The notes under the pieces are model-generated. The model ran no database searches. It saw nothing but the letters and a program-made list of their open reading frames with translations, and was not told the origin of the DNA. This document shows positions 1-12,426 of a DNA stretch of 64,000 bases, piece by piece. Both the position numbers and the translations under genes were made by a program. Source of the stretch: Raffaelea ambrosiae (taxonomy: Eukaryota; Ascomycota; Sordariomycetes; Ophiostomatales; Ophiostomataceae); contig PCDI01000001.1 of assembly GCA_002778195.1 (NCBI GenBank), positions 5,963,338-6,027,337 on the forward strand, in the 5' to 3' direction. The number at the start of each line of letters is the position of its first letter. The stretch's first letter is position 1.

Positions 1-297
1 TTCTTCGACCTTGAAAAGTTGCTCCATTTTGAAACCGAAAATGCCGTCCTCCTCATCCACCAGCAGATCTGGATGCACAGGTGCAACAGGCGCGTTTTTG
101 GCCAAAAGGCTGCGAGGGAGGTCGAACCCGTCCTGGACCGATTGACGCTGCCGAGCATTGACGGAAACTTTGCAAATTGGGAAAGCGTCATGCAGTCGAT
201 GATCCAGCAGCAGAATGTGGGAGTCAGCCCCATAGCATACCGTGCTGGACATGGTCCGTACTTCGTGAACTGGGGCGCTTTGAGGGAGTTGCTGTAG
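1..297 (+). CDS. 3' end of an unidentified protein gene (5' truncated by window edge)
   Basis: Frame 1 is open from the first base to a TAG at 295-297 and gives the last 98 residues of a protein whose start lies outside the window. The stretch has ordinary protein composition, with no low-complexity runs, and ends GPYFVNWGALRELL. I do not recognise the family and assign no function. It converges on the siderophore transporter gene 516 bp away. An intron acceptor in the first few bases cannot be excluded, so the true exon may start slightly later. Confidence 0.55.
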   Translation, partial: FFDLEKLLHFETENAVLLIHQQIWMHRCNRRVFGQKAAREVEPVLDRLTLPSIDGNFANWESVMQSMIQQQNVGVSPIAYRAGHGPYFVNWGALRELL

Positions 298-769
298 CCC
301 AGCGGACATAACAGCGTGTGGACGATCGCTCTACTATGTAGTTTCGCTAAGTCGTCCAGCATGAATGCGGTTGTCCTGCGCCATGTGGCAAAGTCCTCTG
401 TCGCGGCCAAAGAGCAAAACTGGCTGCTGGTCCTCCTCTTTTTCTGCCACGGACATTCGTGCGAACTGGTACTGAATACCGAGGACGGTAACAGTTTGTG
501 TACGTGGCAGCTTGCAGGATGTCATTGATCCCGATGTCTACGCAACGATCGTCACGCCCCCCTCTTACTCGGGAGGTTGGACGGTTTGCGCAGACTTCAA
601 TTCTGCTTGACATCTTTTTCTTTTTATAGCCAATAACACAAGTGTTTGCTGTCTATCGATACTCGAGATACAAAACTCCACATCTCCCATCCTCTATTAT
701 AAAACTTAATCCACGGGCTGTGACGACAGGGTAAAGTGACTACTGAGCGAGCGAGGTATGAAAACGAGA

Positions 770-800
<31 letters not shown>

Positions 801-813
801 CAAAGATTATGAC
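298..813. other. Intergenic region between convergent genes
   Basis: No supported gene. It must hold the 3' UTRs of both flanking genes. It contains one copy of a dispersed CTACTATGTAG motif (331-341) and an (AG)11 microsatellite (779-800) just beyond the transporter stop codon. Short ORFs at 316-613 on both strands overlap each other and look random. Confidence 0.6.
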
Positions 814-2884
814 TTAGAAGACAGTCCCCTTGACTTGTGGAATGTTCTTGACGTTGATGTTCTTGATGAGGAACATCCAGATCAGCGACAAGCCCATGAT
901 ACCAGTGCCAACAGCCAGCATGCGCGTTTGGGCATACCCATACGCCTTCTGGATACCGATGCGCTCAGGGCTGCCGACTGCGTAGCTGAGCTGCGTGTCC
1001 AGGTCGTTGTAGATGTCCTCCAGGGCGTCCATGGCGTCAGCTGGGAGGTACATCCCCAGAGCCTTTTCAAACGTGTTGGTCCAGATGGCACCCGAGATGG
1101 TGTTCCCAATGGCACCACCGACATTGCCGGCGACGTAGAGCAGGGCGAGCACGGCAGCGATGTGCTGCTGGTCGACGACAGCCAGAATGGCAAGCTGTTC
1201 GCACAGAATGAAAATGGCACCGCCGACCGAGATAAACACCTGGCACATGACAATGTACCCGATGTATCCGTTGGGCTGGCGGAACTTGATCATGAGGCCC
1301 TGGCCGAGGAGATAGAGCGGGACGGCCAAGTGGAGCAGGTAGCGGAAGTAGCCGGTACGGCGGATGAGGAATCCGATGCCGAGCAGGAGGACGCCCGAGA
1401 CAACATCGAAGGTGCTGCCGACGTAGCCGGCCTCGGCCAGAGTCAAGTTGTTGACGACCTGCAGGAACGACGTAAAGTAGCTGTTCCAGCAGTAGTAGCT
1501 GACCTGGTAGGTGATGTCGATAAGGCAGGCGCCAATGACCGTGCGGTTGGCCAGTAAGCTGATGTTGAGGAAGGGCGTCGGGGCGAGCAGCCACTCGAAC
1601 AGGCCAAAGAGCACCAACACGACAAAGCCGACGACGATCATGGCAATGATGTAACCAGATGCCCAGCCATCGGGGGCGTCGTCGGCGAGGGTGAAGGGCA
1701 GCAGGAAGACGGTAAGGCCGCCGGCAAAGAGGAAGACGCCGACGACTGTTGTCCTTATGGTGAGCATCCAAGACGACAGGTAGACAGAGTAGACAGAGTA
1801 GACTGAGTTGACGGCAAAAAAAAAACAGAAGAGAGAAGCCAAGTCACGCGAACTTACAGTCAAACTCAACCATATAGTGGATGGTGCTCTGCCACCAGTT
1901 GCGGCCGCTCTTCTCGCGGATCAGAAGACCGCGCCGCTTGGCCTTGCGCAGGTTCGCCTTGAGCACGAGGAACAGCGGCGCCGCCACGCACGGCAGGATA
2001 ATGGCAAAGCAGCCGAAACCCCAGCGCCAGCTGATGCGATAATAGAAGTCGTCGGACGCCTTGGAGCCGGCAAAGGCCGTGATGATGTAGGGCGACGAGG
2101 TGAAGGCATACGCCAGAGCACGGCTCTTGAGGCGCGAGGCGTCGGCGGTGATGACGTCGATGCTGTAGGTCATGCCGCTGAATCCGATGGAGTAGAACAC
2201 CTCGGCGGCGCAGAACGTCTGCAGGCTGTTGCAGGTGGCCATGAGGATGAGACCGAGGGTGGCAAAGCCGATCATCAGCGCAAAGCCTTCGGCGCGGCCC
2301 CAAAGATCGAGCATCTTGGCAAGGGGGATGAAGATGGCGGCGGATATGGCGTTGGCGACAATGTAGATGACGGTCAGCAGCGAGTGCGACTCAAAGTCGC
2401 TGGTGACGTAGGCAGACAGGTTGTAGAGGATGGATGCCTGGAAGGCATTGACAAAGTAGAGGAGGAACATTCTAGGAATGAGGGGAGTTAGCAGCTGTCT
2501 TTCGTAGCGTCTTTTGTCAGAGTCTTCAGGCAGACTCTACTTAGGACCGCTCTCGTATTGTATAAACCAGAAATGCACATACAGAATAAACACTGCGATC
2601 AAAGACGGTCTCGACCAAGTCAGGGTCACGGCCTGAACGTCCTGGACACCGTGCTGGACTTCCGGGCTGGGCACGTCCTCGGGGTCCTTGTTGGGCAAGT
2701 CTTCGTCGAAGTTTTGCGCAGGAGCAATTTCAGGACCTTCGCTCTTGGCCGCAGCTCTCTCTACTGGGCTCATGTTCACGGGAGCTTCTGTGATGGCGTC
2801 ACCAGTGTCGTTGTTGTCGTTGTTGTCGTTGTTGTCGGTGCTAGTCCGGCCGAAGCCAAGACGAAGCTTAGATGCAAATCCCAT
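814..2884 (-). CDS. MirB/Sit1-type siderophore-iron transporter (MFS)
   Basis: Major facilitator that imports ferric siderophore complexes across the plasma membrane. Three exons: 2884-2541, 2471-1858 and 1745-814, with introns of 69 and 112 nt; the total is 629 aa. The N-terminal 100 residues are hydrophilic and Asn/Asp-rich (cytosolic), followed by about 14 hydrophobic segments. Family landmarks are NAFQASILYNLS after the first membrane segment, VEFDFVGVFLFAGGL spanning the second junction, and the C-terminal signature NINVKNIPQVKGTVF, which closely matches MirB/Sit1 tails. The ATG at 2884 is used; the frame is open to 2896 but has no upstream ATG. The first donor, GTAGAG, is slightly non-consensus but restores the conserved frame. 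Which siderophore it carries cannot be told from sequence. A GATA-type iron-repressor motif lies 420 bp upstream. Confidence 0.93.
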
Positions 2885-5257
2885 GATGACACACACACAA
2901 AAGAGGACTTCCTCACTCGAAGTGGACGTGTCGATGAGGATATGTTTTCAAAAGAAAGAGAAAGTGGGAGAAGTAAGACTTGGTAACAACACCAGAAAAG
3001 CAAAATCTGGAGGGCACAGGTCGTCGACTATATATACATACATATATGCATTGACTTTGGGTGGCCCACCGCCCAGCACGGCTGCAATGTATAGATTCAT
3101 CGAGCCGGTTACCGGCATCAAGAATGTGCCTGGAGCCACCCCCCCCCTGGTCGCTAAGCCCATTGTTAAGCTCTGACTATTTCGTACAGAGCTTGCCTGC
3201 CTGCGACTATCCCAAAGCAGATACAAAGCCCGTTGGAAAGAGCGTGTAAGTTGCAATCTTAGCCCAGAGACCTCCTTGTGTGGTTCGGCGGGTGGAGAAA
3301 GACATCTGATAAGATTATCGTGTGACGCAGACAGTTTTCTGAAAAGACGCATATTACGGCCTGTGTGTGTGGTCCTTGGACCCATTTTGGTCCAAGCCGA
3401 GTGCTTCCCCAAGTTTGGGGTCTCGGTTCCCTGCCAGGATCTGTGATCAAGCTACGGATGGGTTGCCATTATGCGTGGGTGGCTGCCAATGACTGCCAAT
3501 GGCTGACAATGGCTGGGAGCTGGGGGTGGTATGGAGCTGCTGCTGCACGGTGGGTGGCTCGCAGTTCTCGCACATTCAGAAGTGACCCAAATGGGCTACT
3601 GCGGAGCATGGCACCAGATGTGGATAAACGACCAGAACATGGGTCTATGAAGGAAACGAAAAAAATTTCAGATCCGACGGTTTCTGTCTTGATGCTTGCG
3701 CACAACTTTGGTTTGGCAGTGGGTTGTACATAGTAAAGCCGTGGAAGTAGGTAGTGGTCTTTGCCGCCAAACGGGGATTTGCGGACTTTCGACGACAATC
3801 CTTGCCTCGGGGGTCATAGTAGAGCCTGCAGCTACATAGTAATAACTCCCTGTAAGGTACTCGTACTCGTAGTTACTCGTAGCAGTCGAAGCGAAGAAGC
3901 TCCACCACACACGTGTAATTAGCTGCTCCATCTCGCTGAATAGTCTTCAGGCCGACGAGATGAACGGACGCAAGGCACAGTAAGACTGAGCTTCCTGCAT
4001 GGCAATCCCTCTACTGCCTTGCTTAGCCAGTTGTTCATGGCAGACATCTTCGACGTCTTCGTTTTGTCGCTAGTACATGCTCTCCGTCATGCCATGAAAC
4101 CGCTTGACGTCCTCGTCAACGCCCCATGGCCACATATAACTGCCAAGTATTAAACAAAGTCTTTACTCCGGGTAGCACTTCTTGGTATTCGCCTTGGTCT
4201 TCGCCTTGTTCTAGAACCAAAATTGTATGTGTGTGTGTGCCAATTCCTGAATATTTTCCCCGACAACGCTTGGTGCTGGTCAGGGTCGCTCGCTTTCCTA
4301 TGTTCCAGTTCGGCATAGTCTGTGGGGGTACACGTATGCACAGGGCGAGCATCTTTTTTTTTTCCAGTTGCCAAATAGTTGCAGAAAAAAAGGGCATCTG
4401 GCAATAGTTCCCTGATCAGAAAATGAAAAAATGGCCGGGCCACTAGCTCAACAGAGAGTCTTGTCTGTGCTCTTGTATCTTACTTTTCCGCACGCAAATA
4501 CGGCAACACAAGCAGGTTAACGACTCCAGATTATCCGACAAATTTAGAAGATTCGTCTTCTTTCTTTTTCTTTCCATTCCACTTCCTCTCCGATTCTCGC
4601 CTCTCAAGACCGGTCGAACAGCTCTTCCAGCTGGTGGACAGACGGATGGATCCACCCTGATGTATTCCTCAACGCAACCTTGTAAGATGCGATACTCTGG
4701 TGGTCCGTTGACGGCCCGTCAATGCCGCCAATGCATAATACCTTGGATCTGATGGCGGACCCAGGGTGGTGGATTCGCGGGTTTGCTAGCCAAGGGCCCT
4801 TGCTTCTCGCTTGCGGCTCCTGGCCCATCTGGTAGGGTGTCCGATAAGAAGCGATAGCAACCGATAGCATAACCGATAGCAACGGTTGGCTGAAATACGC
4901 TATCTTTGCTATCTTAGCGTGCTTTGTGGTATATATTGTTGCTGAGCTGCATGCTAGTTTCTGGCAATGATGCCCTGTTGGATCACTTGCGCAATACTAA
5001 TCGACATGGCTTGACAGTCCAGCCCATGGTCTCGGTGGTTCTGTCGACAGCCATGTCGAATGTATCTTCCTGGTTCCTGAACGAGACGTGCAGATTTTTT
5101 TTTTCGGGCTTACGAGTACTGCTCTTTTGTCGCAAAATCCTGTTTTAATACGCATGTGATGTTGTTGTTCTATTTGGTAAGACAACTGGGGAAGGAGTCC
5201 AACAGTCTGTCCAGGGCCGATGGAAGGCCGTGTCAAGTTCGGCAGACCCAGACCCCA
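2885..5257. other. Long intergenic region upstream of the siderophore transporter
   Basis: About 2.4 kb with no convincing gene: ORFs are short, overlap on both strands and lack family features. Beyond the GATA-type site it holds a CTACATAGTAA copy at 3832, imperfect repeats around TGGCTGCCAATG near 3480-3525, and three copies of a CGATAGCA unit at 4849-4885. It includes the transporter promoter and the 3' flank of the isomerase gene. Confidence 0.6.
3304..3319. promoter_or_regulatory. Candidate SreA/GATA iron-repressor site
   Basis: ATCTGATAA (3304-3312) is an exact match to the ATCWGATAA consensus of the fungal iron repressor SreA/Urbs1. It is followed directly by an inverted GATAA (TTATC, 3315-3319). 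It lies about 420 bp upstream of the siderophore transporter start, where repression by iron is expected for this gene class. Binding is inferred. Confidence 0.55.
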
Positions 5258-6479
5258 TCAATTCAGTATCTTGGCTAGGTCGAACTCGCCCGCTGTATTC
5301 TTCGTGACCGCCCCCTTTTCCGTCACAATCACATCGATTAGAGCAAAGGGCGTCACGTCAAAGGCCGGATTCCACACGTCGATGCGCTGGTCTGCTGTGG
5401 CCACACGTACCGTCTGCGCTAGGTCAACACTGCCATCAGCCTTGACCACCGGTCCCGACACCTGCGTCAGCTCCTCGCGCTTGCGCTCCTCGATCTTGAT
5501 GGCCGCGCCCGTGGCCGTGTGCAGGTCGATGCTCGTTGTCGGCGCCGCCACGATGAACCTGACCCCGTGGAAGCGTGCCAACACGGCCAGCGCGTACGTG
5601 CCGATCTTGTTGGCCGTGTCGCCGTTGCGCACCACGCGGTCGGCGCCCACGATGACGGCCTGGATGTTTTGGGCGTCCTTCTTGAGGGCAAATAGCGCTG
5701 CTGCCATGGAGTCCGTGATCAGCGTGCTGGGGATGTTCTCGTAGACCAGCTCGAACGAAGTCAGCCGGCTACCCTGGTTGTATGGCCGCGTCTCGGTGCA
5801 GTAGGCATGCTTGAGGATCTTGTTGGCGTGCAGCGACCGGATGATGCCCAGTGCCGTGCCGTGGCCTGATGTGGCCAGCGAGCCCGTGTTGCAGTGCGTC
5901 AGCACCGATAGTGGATTTGACTCGGAGGCACCGCTCTGCTGCTGTAACCACTCGGCGCCGTACTTGCCGATTGCCAGGTTCGTCTGCAGGTCCTTCTTCA
6001 GGATGGCCTCGGCGGCCTCGATGTATGCCTGCAGGACCAACGCTTTGGCTGCAGCCGCGTCCAGACCCTCCGTTTTGGCGTCGCGAACGGCCTTCTTGAG
6101 CAGTGTGATTGCGTTTGACAAGTCGACAGCCGTCGGCCGGCTCTCCTTCAGGTAGTCCAACCGTCCATCGATGTAGGTGATTGTGTCGATTGGCGTAGAG
6201 ACGGCTGCATTCACATTGAGAGTTGGCCCAGCAGTCAAATTGTTTTAGGATATTTTTTTACCTACTGCTTGCACCACCGTTCTCCAGCTCAACAGCGAGG
6301 GCCAGGCTAGCCACAATGGCAATGGCAGGTGCACCACGCACCTTCATCGACCGGATGCTGTCAAAGGCCTCTTCGGCCGTCGAGACGGCATCGTAGTGGT
6401 GCTCGTGCGGCAGACGCAGCTGGTCCAGCACGTCCAGCTTGCCACGGGAGTAGCGGATGGCCTCTAGAGTCTTCGACAT
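5258..6479 (-). CDS. MRI1: Methylthioribose-1-phosphate isomerase
   Basis: Converts 5-methylthioribose-1-phosphate to 5-methylthioribulose-1-phosphate in the methionine salvage pathway (cytosolic, possibly nuclear). Exons 6479-6266 and 6204-5258 give 386 aa, the normal length for the family. The N-terminus MSKTLEAIRYSRGKLDVLDQ is typical. The active-site loop HCNTGSLATSGHGTALGIIR carries the catalytic Cys (about residue 176), and VGADRVVRNGD carries the catalytic Asp (about 260). The 61-nt intron needs donor GTAGGT to keep phase with its only acceptor; the more canonical-looking GTAAAA three bases later would break the frame. It is divergent from the TRAPP subunit gene and shares a 0.7-kb promoter region with it. 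Confidence 0.95.
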
Positions 6480-7186
6480 GGTGTTCCTAGGATACGAATA
6501 GCAAAACGAGCAGCGGTGCAGCTGCAAGAGATGATATTATCCTGCCAGAAGTTGACGACATCGCGAAAAAAACTGTACCCAAATTCTGCCCAGATTCTGC
6601 CGCTACCCCGCCAAATCGCAAAAAGGCCTGAATGGGCCGAATGCTACCAGCCAACCAATCGAGCTTGTGCGTGCTAACACGCTCCTCTCTACGTAAGATC
6701 TGTGCTTGTTATCTTTCATATAAGTCGGCGAGCGCAACCGCGCTACCTATGGTGGTATAGGTGCCCCCTGGCCTGCTATATGAAAAGGGGTAAAGAGATT
6801 TTTTTTGCCCAGAGAAGGACAACGACTACAGACGGCAATTGCGGTGCACCGAGACTCGTATTGTGGAAGCTTTTCTGGTGGCAGCTGCTCGTCCAGCGGC
6901 TCTTTAAGCTAAATATAGGTGGGGCCATATCGCCCCTGTCAGCGCTGACCGCCTGCCGTTTTCGGATAGCAGGTCGAGGTACTCAGTGACATGGTCCGTG
7001 CTCTGAATTGGAGTCGAAACGCCAAAGAGACCCGGCAAGAGTTACTTGGTTAGTTACCAGAGCCCCTAGTAAGAGACGCCCACGAGCGCTCACCGACCAC
7101 ACAGCTTCCTTTGGCTGTGGTATGCTTGCAGCCTCGCACCAAAAGCACATCGTGGCGGGAGCACCTGTGCACATGAGTTGCCAGAG
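6480..7186. promoter_or_regulatory. Shared divergent promoter region (MRI1 / TRAPPC10)
   Basis: This 707-bp stretch separates two divergent start codons and must contain both promoters and 5' leaders. No strong TATA element or regulator site stands out. Short ORFs on both strands look random. Confidence 0.5.
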
Positions 7187-8578
7187 ATGGAGCAGCCATT
7201 CTCGACGTCCAAAGTAACCGGTGAGTCGTCTCCAGGCAGCTGTTTGTCCCCTGAGCCCCTCTGGTGGCCATCGTGTCCCTGGGCGTCACCACTGGCCCCT
7301 GGCGGCTCTTCCGACCGATCTGGCCTCTGTTCTAACACCTCTTCTTCCCCATCCAGTCGAGTACCATGACCCGCATAGCGTCTACAAACTCATAGCGCCC
7401 GGCCTCTTGTCCCGGCTGCCGCTGCACAACCTGCACTGGCAGTCGCATTCGGGGCCGCTTCGATCCATCGACACTTTGCACGTCGATCTCGTTGCTTCTG
7501 GCGCAGAGTCAACCTCGATTCCGTCCCATCCCTCGACCACGACCCTAAGCCGGACCGACAGTAATGTGACTAGTGGTGGGACCGGCGATGATGGCTTCCA
7601 GACCACGACGGTCACTGGCCGAGGTGCTTCCGGCGAACATGGAGACACCTCCGCGGCCGCAGCGTCACGACCGCCTCCACGAGAGCGCCGGCACCAGATC
7701 CCAGGACTGCGCCGAACGCCCTACCTCAAGGTGCTGCTCGTGCGCTGCGACGACAACGAGAGCTACAAGGGGCATGTGCGCTCCGAGATCCGCGAATGGA
7801 TCAAGCAGAACGCCAGAAGCAGCAGCAGCTCCTCCAAGAAATCCTCGCCCTCGGCGGCACTCTCCGAGAACCACGACGCCTTTGAGTGGATGGTGGTCCA
7901 TGTCGTGCTGCCCAACTCGGCCGCTGCGGCCCAGCCGCGCACCCACAAGTCCAGTAGCGCGGGCGACTCGACGCCCGATCTCGCGCACTCCAAGTCAACC
8001 TCGTCGACCTCGCGCTGGGGCAAGTCGTCGTCAACGCTGCTGGAAAAGCTGCGAGCCGACTTCAACTCCAGTGCTGCCGAACGCGTCGTCCAGATCCGGG
8101 TCGGCATCAACGACGTGCCGTACGAGCTGCTGCCGCGCGTGGCCACCGTGCCCCCGGGCACCTACATCGAGACCGAGAAGGACGCGCAGAACGCCTGGGC
8201 GGACCTGGTGGACAAGCTCAAGACGCTGATCCTGGCGAGCTTTGATGTGCGCGTGACGCAGTACGAGGAGGATATCCGCGAGAAGGACCTCCAGCGCACG
8301 CTGCCTGGATGGAACTTTTGCACATTTTTCATTCTCAAAGAAGGGCTCGCGCGCGGCTTCGAGAGCGTTGGCCTTGTCGAGGACGCGCTGGTCGGCTACG
8401 ATGAGCTCAGTGTTGGCCTGGATACCATCCTGCGCGAACAGCAGGCCGCCTCGCCGGGCACGGCAGCAGCGCATGGCGGCGCGCTCCTGAGCTTCACGCA
8501 GGACCTGGAGACACTGGCCGTAAAGGCGCTGGCCACCATACGAGCCGGTGGCGACGACGACGACGACGCTCAGGACGG

Positions 8579-8611
<33 letters not shown>

Positions 8612-11600
8612 GACAGTCGACCTGCAGTCTGGTGGTGACGGAGCCAGCAGGAAAAAGAGAGGCAGACTCACCAGCGGACAGTTCGACAAGTTCGACGACA
8701 TCCCCATCAGCTCGTCCAAGAAGCCCTACCGCGACCTCATTCTGGCTAACAACGTCTCTGTTTTTGACTTCCGCTGCTACATTTTCACGCGCCAGATCTC
8801 CTTGCTGCTGCGACTTGGCAACGCCTGGTCGACGCGCGAAGAGCTCTTGACCCGCCTCCGGGAGCAGCAGGAGTCCGTTTTGCACGACGTTGCTCCGCAG
8901 GCCGTGTCGTTGAAGCCGTCCGAGGAGGCCGAGAATCTGTCCATGCTGGCCGAGATTTGCCGGCGTACGCTCGAGTTCATCCCGGCCGTGTCGCGCGTCA
9001 TGCGCGAAGACATTCTGCACTCGCTCCTCGGGGCCAAGCGGAGGAAGATGGCAAAGGGAGAAGGCGAAGAAGCGCCGTCCTCCGACGTCGCCCTAACGCC
9101 GGCGGAGATCGAAGTCGTCGACAACATTGTCGCCTCGTATGCCTTCTCCGTCGCTCACCAGATCCTGGCACAGACGGCAACAGAGGCCCTGCCCATTCTG
9201 CCATCCACCATGGCGACGCCCGACGGCCACGAGCCCAAGGCATCCATGCCAGAGCCCAAGACCATGATGCACCCCGCTCGTTCCACATCCCTGCAGGTGC
9301 GAAACTCAGCGCCGCCTCCCGTCAGCCCGGGCATCTTCCCCGGACCGGGCTCGCAATTCCCAGGAGCAGACGCCCAGCGCACCCACTTTTTGAAGGCCGG
9401 CTTGGAAGACCTGGCTGCACGACGCGCTGACCTGTACGTCCTTTCTCGCAACATCCTCGAGGAAGCCGGCAAGAAGCGCGGATGGAGCGACGGCTGGACG
9501 TCGGCGCCTGTGATTGGAGAGCCAGGCGTGGAAGACCTGCAGGACATCAGTCTCGACGATGATGAGGACAAGGATGGCGACGAGGGAAAGTCGTCCTCGT
9601 CTTCCGCGGGCGAAGCCACTCTCGTGGGCAGGAATAGCAGCAACAGCCACGTCAACACGCTCGCTGGCACCGAGAACCTCCTCCTGCGCACCGCCCTCGA
9701 GAACCAGACGGACTTTTACAAGCTCTACGAGACCCTGACTGACAAGGCCTTGCGCCACTACACCGTCGCCGGCCAGGCCCATTCACAGCACTCCAGCCTT
9801 GCCGACCTGGCCGTGCTCAAGTACCATTTGCGCGACTACGCCGCCGCCGCCTCTTACTTTTACCAGACCACCCCGTTCTTCGGCAAGAGCGGTTGGAGCC
9901 TGCTGGAGCTGTCTCTCCTAGTCATGTACGCACGCTCGCTCAAGGCGCTGGGCAGGCAGGACGAGTATGCACGACAGTTATTGAGACTCCTGGGGAAGGC
10001 AGCCGCAGCCGAGAGGGACCGTCTACAGCAGCAATCGTCGTTCCGGGTGGGGAAACGGAGGGACAATAGGGACAATGCAAACGCCACTCAGATTGTCGAC
10101 CGTTCATCCATCCAGGGTTACCTGATCGACCTGCTGGAAACGTCCCGTGGTCTGGCGTCTGAGATGCGCGTGCCGCTGACCAGCTTTTTCAACTCGGTCG
10201 AGGTCAACGGTGCGCCCGTCTACGAGGAGGGGCAGGACGGCGTGTCGGTCGTGCTGGACGTATACAGTCTGCTGGCCGACGAACTGCCCGTGGACAGCGC
10301 CAAGGTGCACATGGTGTGCCAGCCGAGCGGTGGTGGAGGAGTAGGAATTGCGAACCAGCCCCGGGATATCTGGCTGGAAACGAAGAAGCCCCTGCGTCTG
10401 TCACCTGGCAAGGGCAAGATCCGGGTGTACACCAATGTAAGTCTATGTGCAGACACTTGTCTGTGTTTTTGCGAATCAGTCTTCATCCGACTGACCACTT
10501 GCCCAGACTGTTATTCCTGGCATCTACGAAATCACACAGATCCGCCTCGTCAGCAGCAATCTGGCTATCCTGTACGACAAGGCCATAGCCCAGCAGTCCG
10601 CCACTGAGCCCGCCATCCTCAAAGAGCCCCATGTCATCCTGTACCAACGCACCAGCGCCCTCGACGTCCGTCTGTCAACCTCCAAGGACCTGCAGCTGGA
10701 CAAGACCAATGTCCTCGTGCTCGAGCTGCTGACGGGCTGGAACTCCATCTCAAGCTGCGAGATTCGCATCCGCGCCGCCACCGGCGGCCTGCGTCTCATC
10801 ACGACCGAGGCCAAGGTGCTCCCGTCGTCGGATTCGGAGCCGGAAGTCCCCCCATTTGCGAAGCCCATCGAGGGCGGCGTCGTCAGTTTCGGTGCCCTGC
10901 CTGCCGACACTTGTCTGCCAATCACTCTCCCCTTTAGCATTGAGCAGGATGTCCTCAACCTCACCGTCAAGATTGACGTTTCCTACACCACCGATCAGGG
11001 CGAGACCTACACGTTTGCCAAGATGCCCTCTGTCAGCACTGCTCTCGCCCTCGGCGTCAACGTCCAGGACGTCTTCAAGCACAACGCCCTCTTTTCCCGG
11101 TTCACCGTGTCGACAGCGTCGGGCAGTCCTCTCCGGCTGTTCCGCAGCGAACTTGTCGACTCGGACGTGTTTTCCGCCCACTTTGGCGTCAAGCCCCAGC
11201 TGCCGCCCATGGTGTTCCCCAAGCAGCCGGCGAGCATGCTGTACAAGATTGTGCGCAAACCCGGCACAGCCGTCGGCGCCGGTGCGCCCAAAACCATGCA
11301 TATCAAGCTGTATTACAGCGTGCTGGCAGACGAGGTCGACCGGGCCGTGGAGGCGTCACTCGTCGAGGCCTTCAAGACGCAAGCAGACAAAGAAACCAGC
11401 GATCAGCTTCCCTTGTATGAGCTCTCCCGTACAGCTGTGGCCTGCGTCCTGCGGCACATCCACGCTGCCATGACGGCACAAGACCTCGAGCGAGTGGCCC
11501 TGCTCGGGGAGTTTGCCACGTCGCCCGCACTCGCCAACATCGACTGGCCGCACGAGTTCCCTGGCCTGGGCGGCCGGTTGGCAGAGCATCTGGGTGCGTT

Positions 11601-12426
11601 CTTGCGGCGGTGGCAGACGCGCCACTCGAGGGTGCCCATACCGTCGCCGGATGTGGATCACGATAGCATGGCTTCCTACGAGAAGCACATGCGGTCCATC
11701 CGCATTGCCGTGGACATTCCGAGCATTACGATTGTGCACACGGCGGATATTCGACTGCAGGAGCAGCTGCCTGCGTTGACAGCAGGTGGCGGTGGTGGTG
11801 AGGGGTTTGCTGAGACTGGTGAACCACCATTGTTCTGCGTCAATCAGCTGCTCCCGGCAACGCTGAACCTCAAGTGGACGCGCATGTGGGACACGGCCGG
11901 ACTCGGCAACAGTTCTAATGCCAGCAGTCCTGAAATTAACACGGGCCGGGATGTGGGTCCAACAGCAGAAGACCTCGAGTTCAGCTTTGAGGTGACAGCG
12001 CCGACGGATGCCTGGTTGGTTGGCGGTCGCCGGAAGGGCCACTTTGTCATCCCAGCTGCCGAGAAAGATGCGGCCAATGGCGGTGCTTCCGTGACGGGTC
12101 TATCGTCGACGGCCGCGTCAGAAGCGAGCATTCCTCTGGTGCTGATCCCGCTGCGAGAGGGTTGGCTGCCGTACCCGAGTGTGGAGATTCGGGAGGTGGT
12201 CAGCTTTCAGGAAGAGGAGCATGGGCAGCATCATGGGCAGCTTGGACACCAGCAGCAGCAAAACCATCACCATTGCGAGACGGACTACCGCAACCTAGGC
12301 GAGACGGTGCGGGTGGTGGCGGACCGGACGCGGGTAACTTTGAGCCTAGACGCGAGCGGGCCGGCGGGTGGACCGTTGGTCCTGGAGAGCGAGCGATCGC
12401 ATGTGGACGGGCGGGTGGTTGTATAG
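7187..12426 (+). CDS. TRS130: TRAPP-II complex subunit Trs130 / TRAPPC10
   Basis: Subunit of the TRAPP-II tethering and Rab-GEF complex of the late Golgi. Exons 7187-7220, 7357-10436 and 10507-12426 give 1677 aa. The first exon codes 11 residues; joined to exon 2 it gives the typical start VEYHDPHSVYKLIAPGL. The next conserved blocks are LHWQSHSGPLRSIDTLHVDL and LKVLLVRCDDNESYK, then a long alpha-solenoid region, and beta-rich C-terminal domains after the second intron (VIPGIYEITQIRLVSSNLAI). Fungus-specific low-complexity inserts are present, notably an Asp-rich tract at about residues 410-432 and Ser/Thr-rich spacers, which make it somewhat longer than many orthologues. Both introns have good GT/AG signals (GTGAGT and GTAAGT donors). 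Confidence 0.94.

Noticed and set aside
736..1557. 273-codon plus-strand ORF
   Set aside because: It is antisense to the third exon of the siderophore transporter, whose protein is strongly conserved; the ORF is rich in Asp/Val/Ala from codon mirroring.
8031..9020. 329-codon minus-strand ORF
   Set aside because: It is the antisense shadow of the TRAPP-II subunit exon; composition (Val/Gln/Arg/His repeats) reflects the opposite strand.
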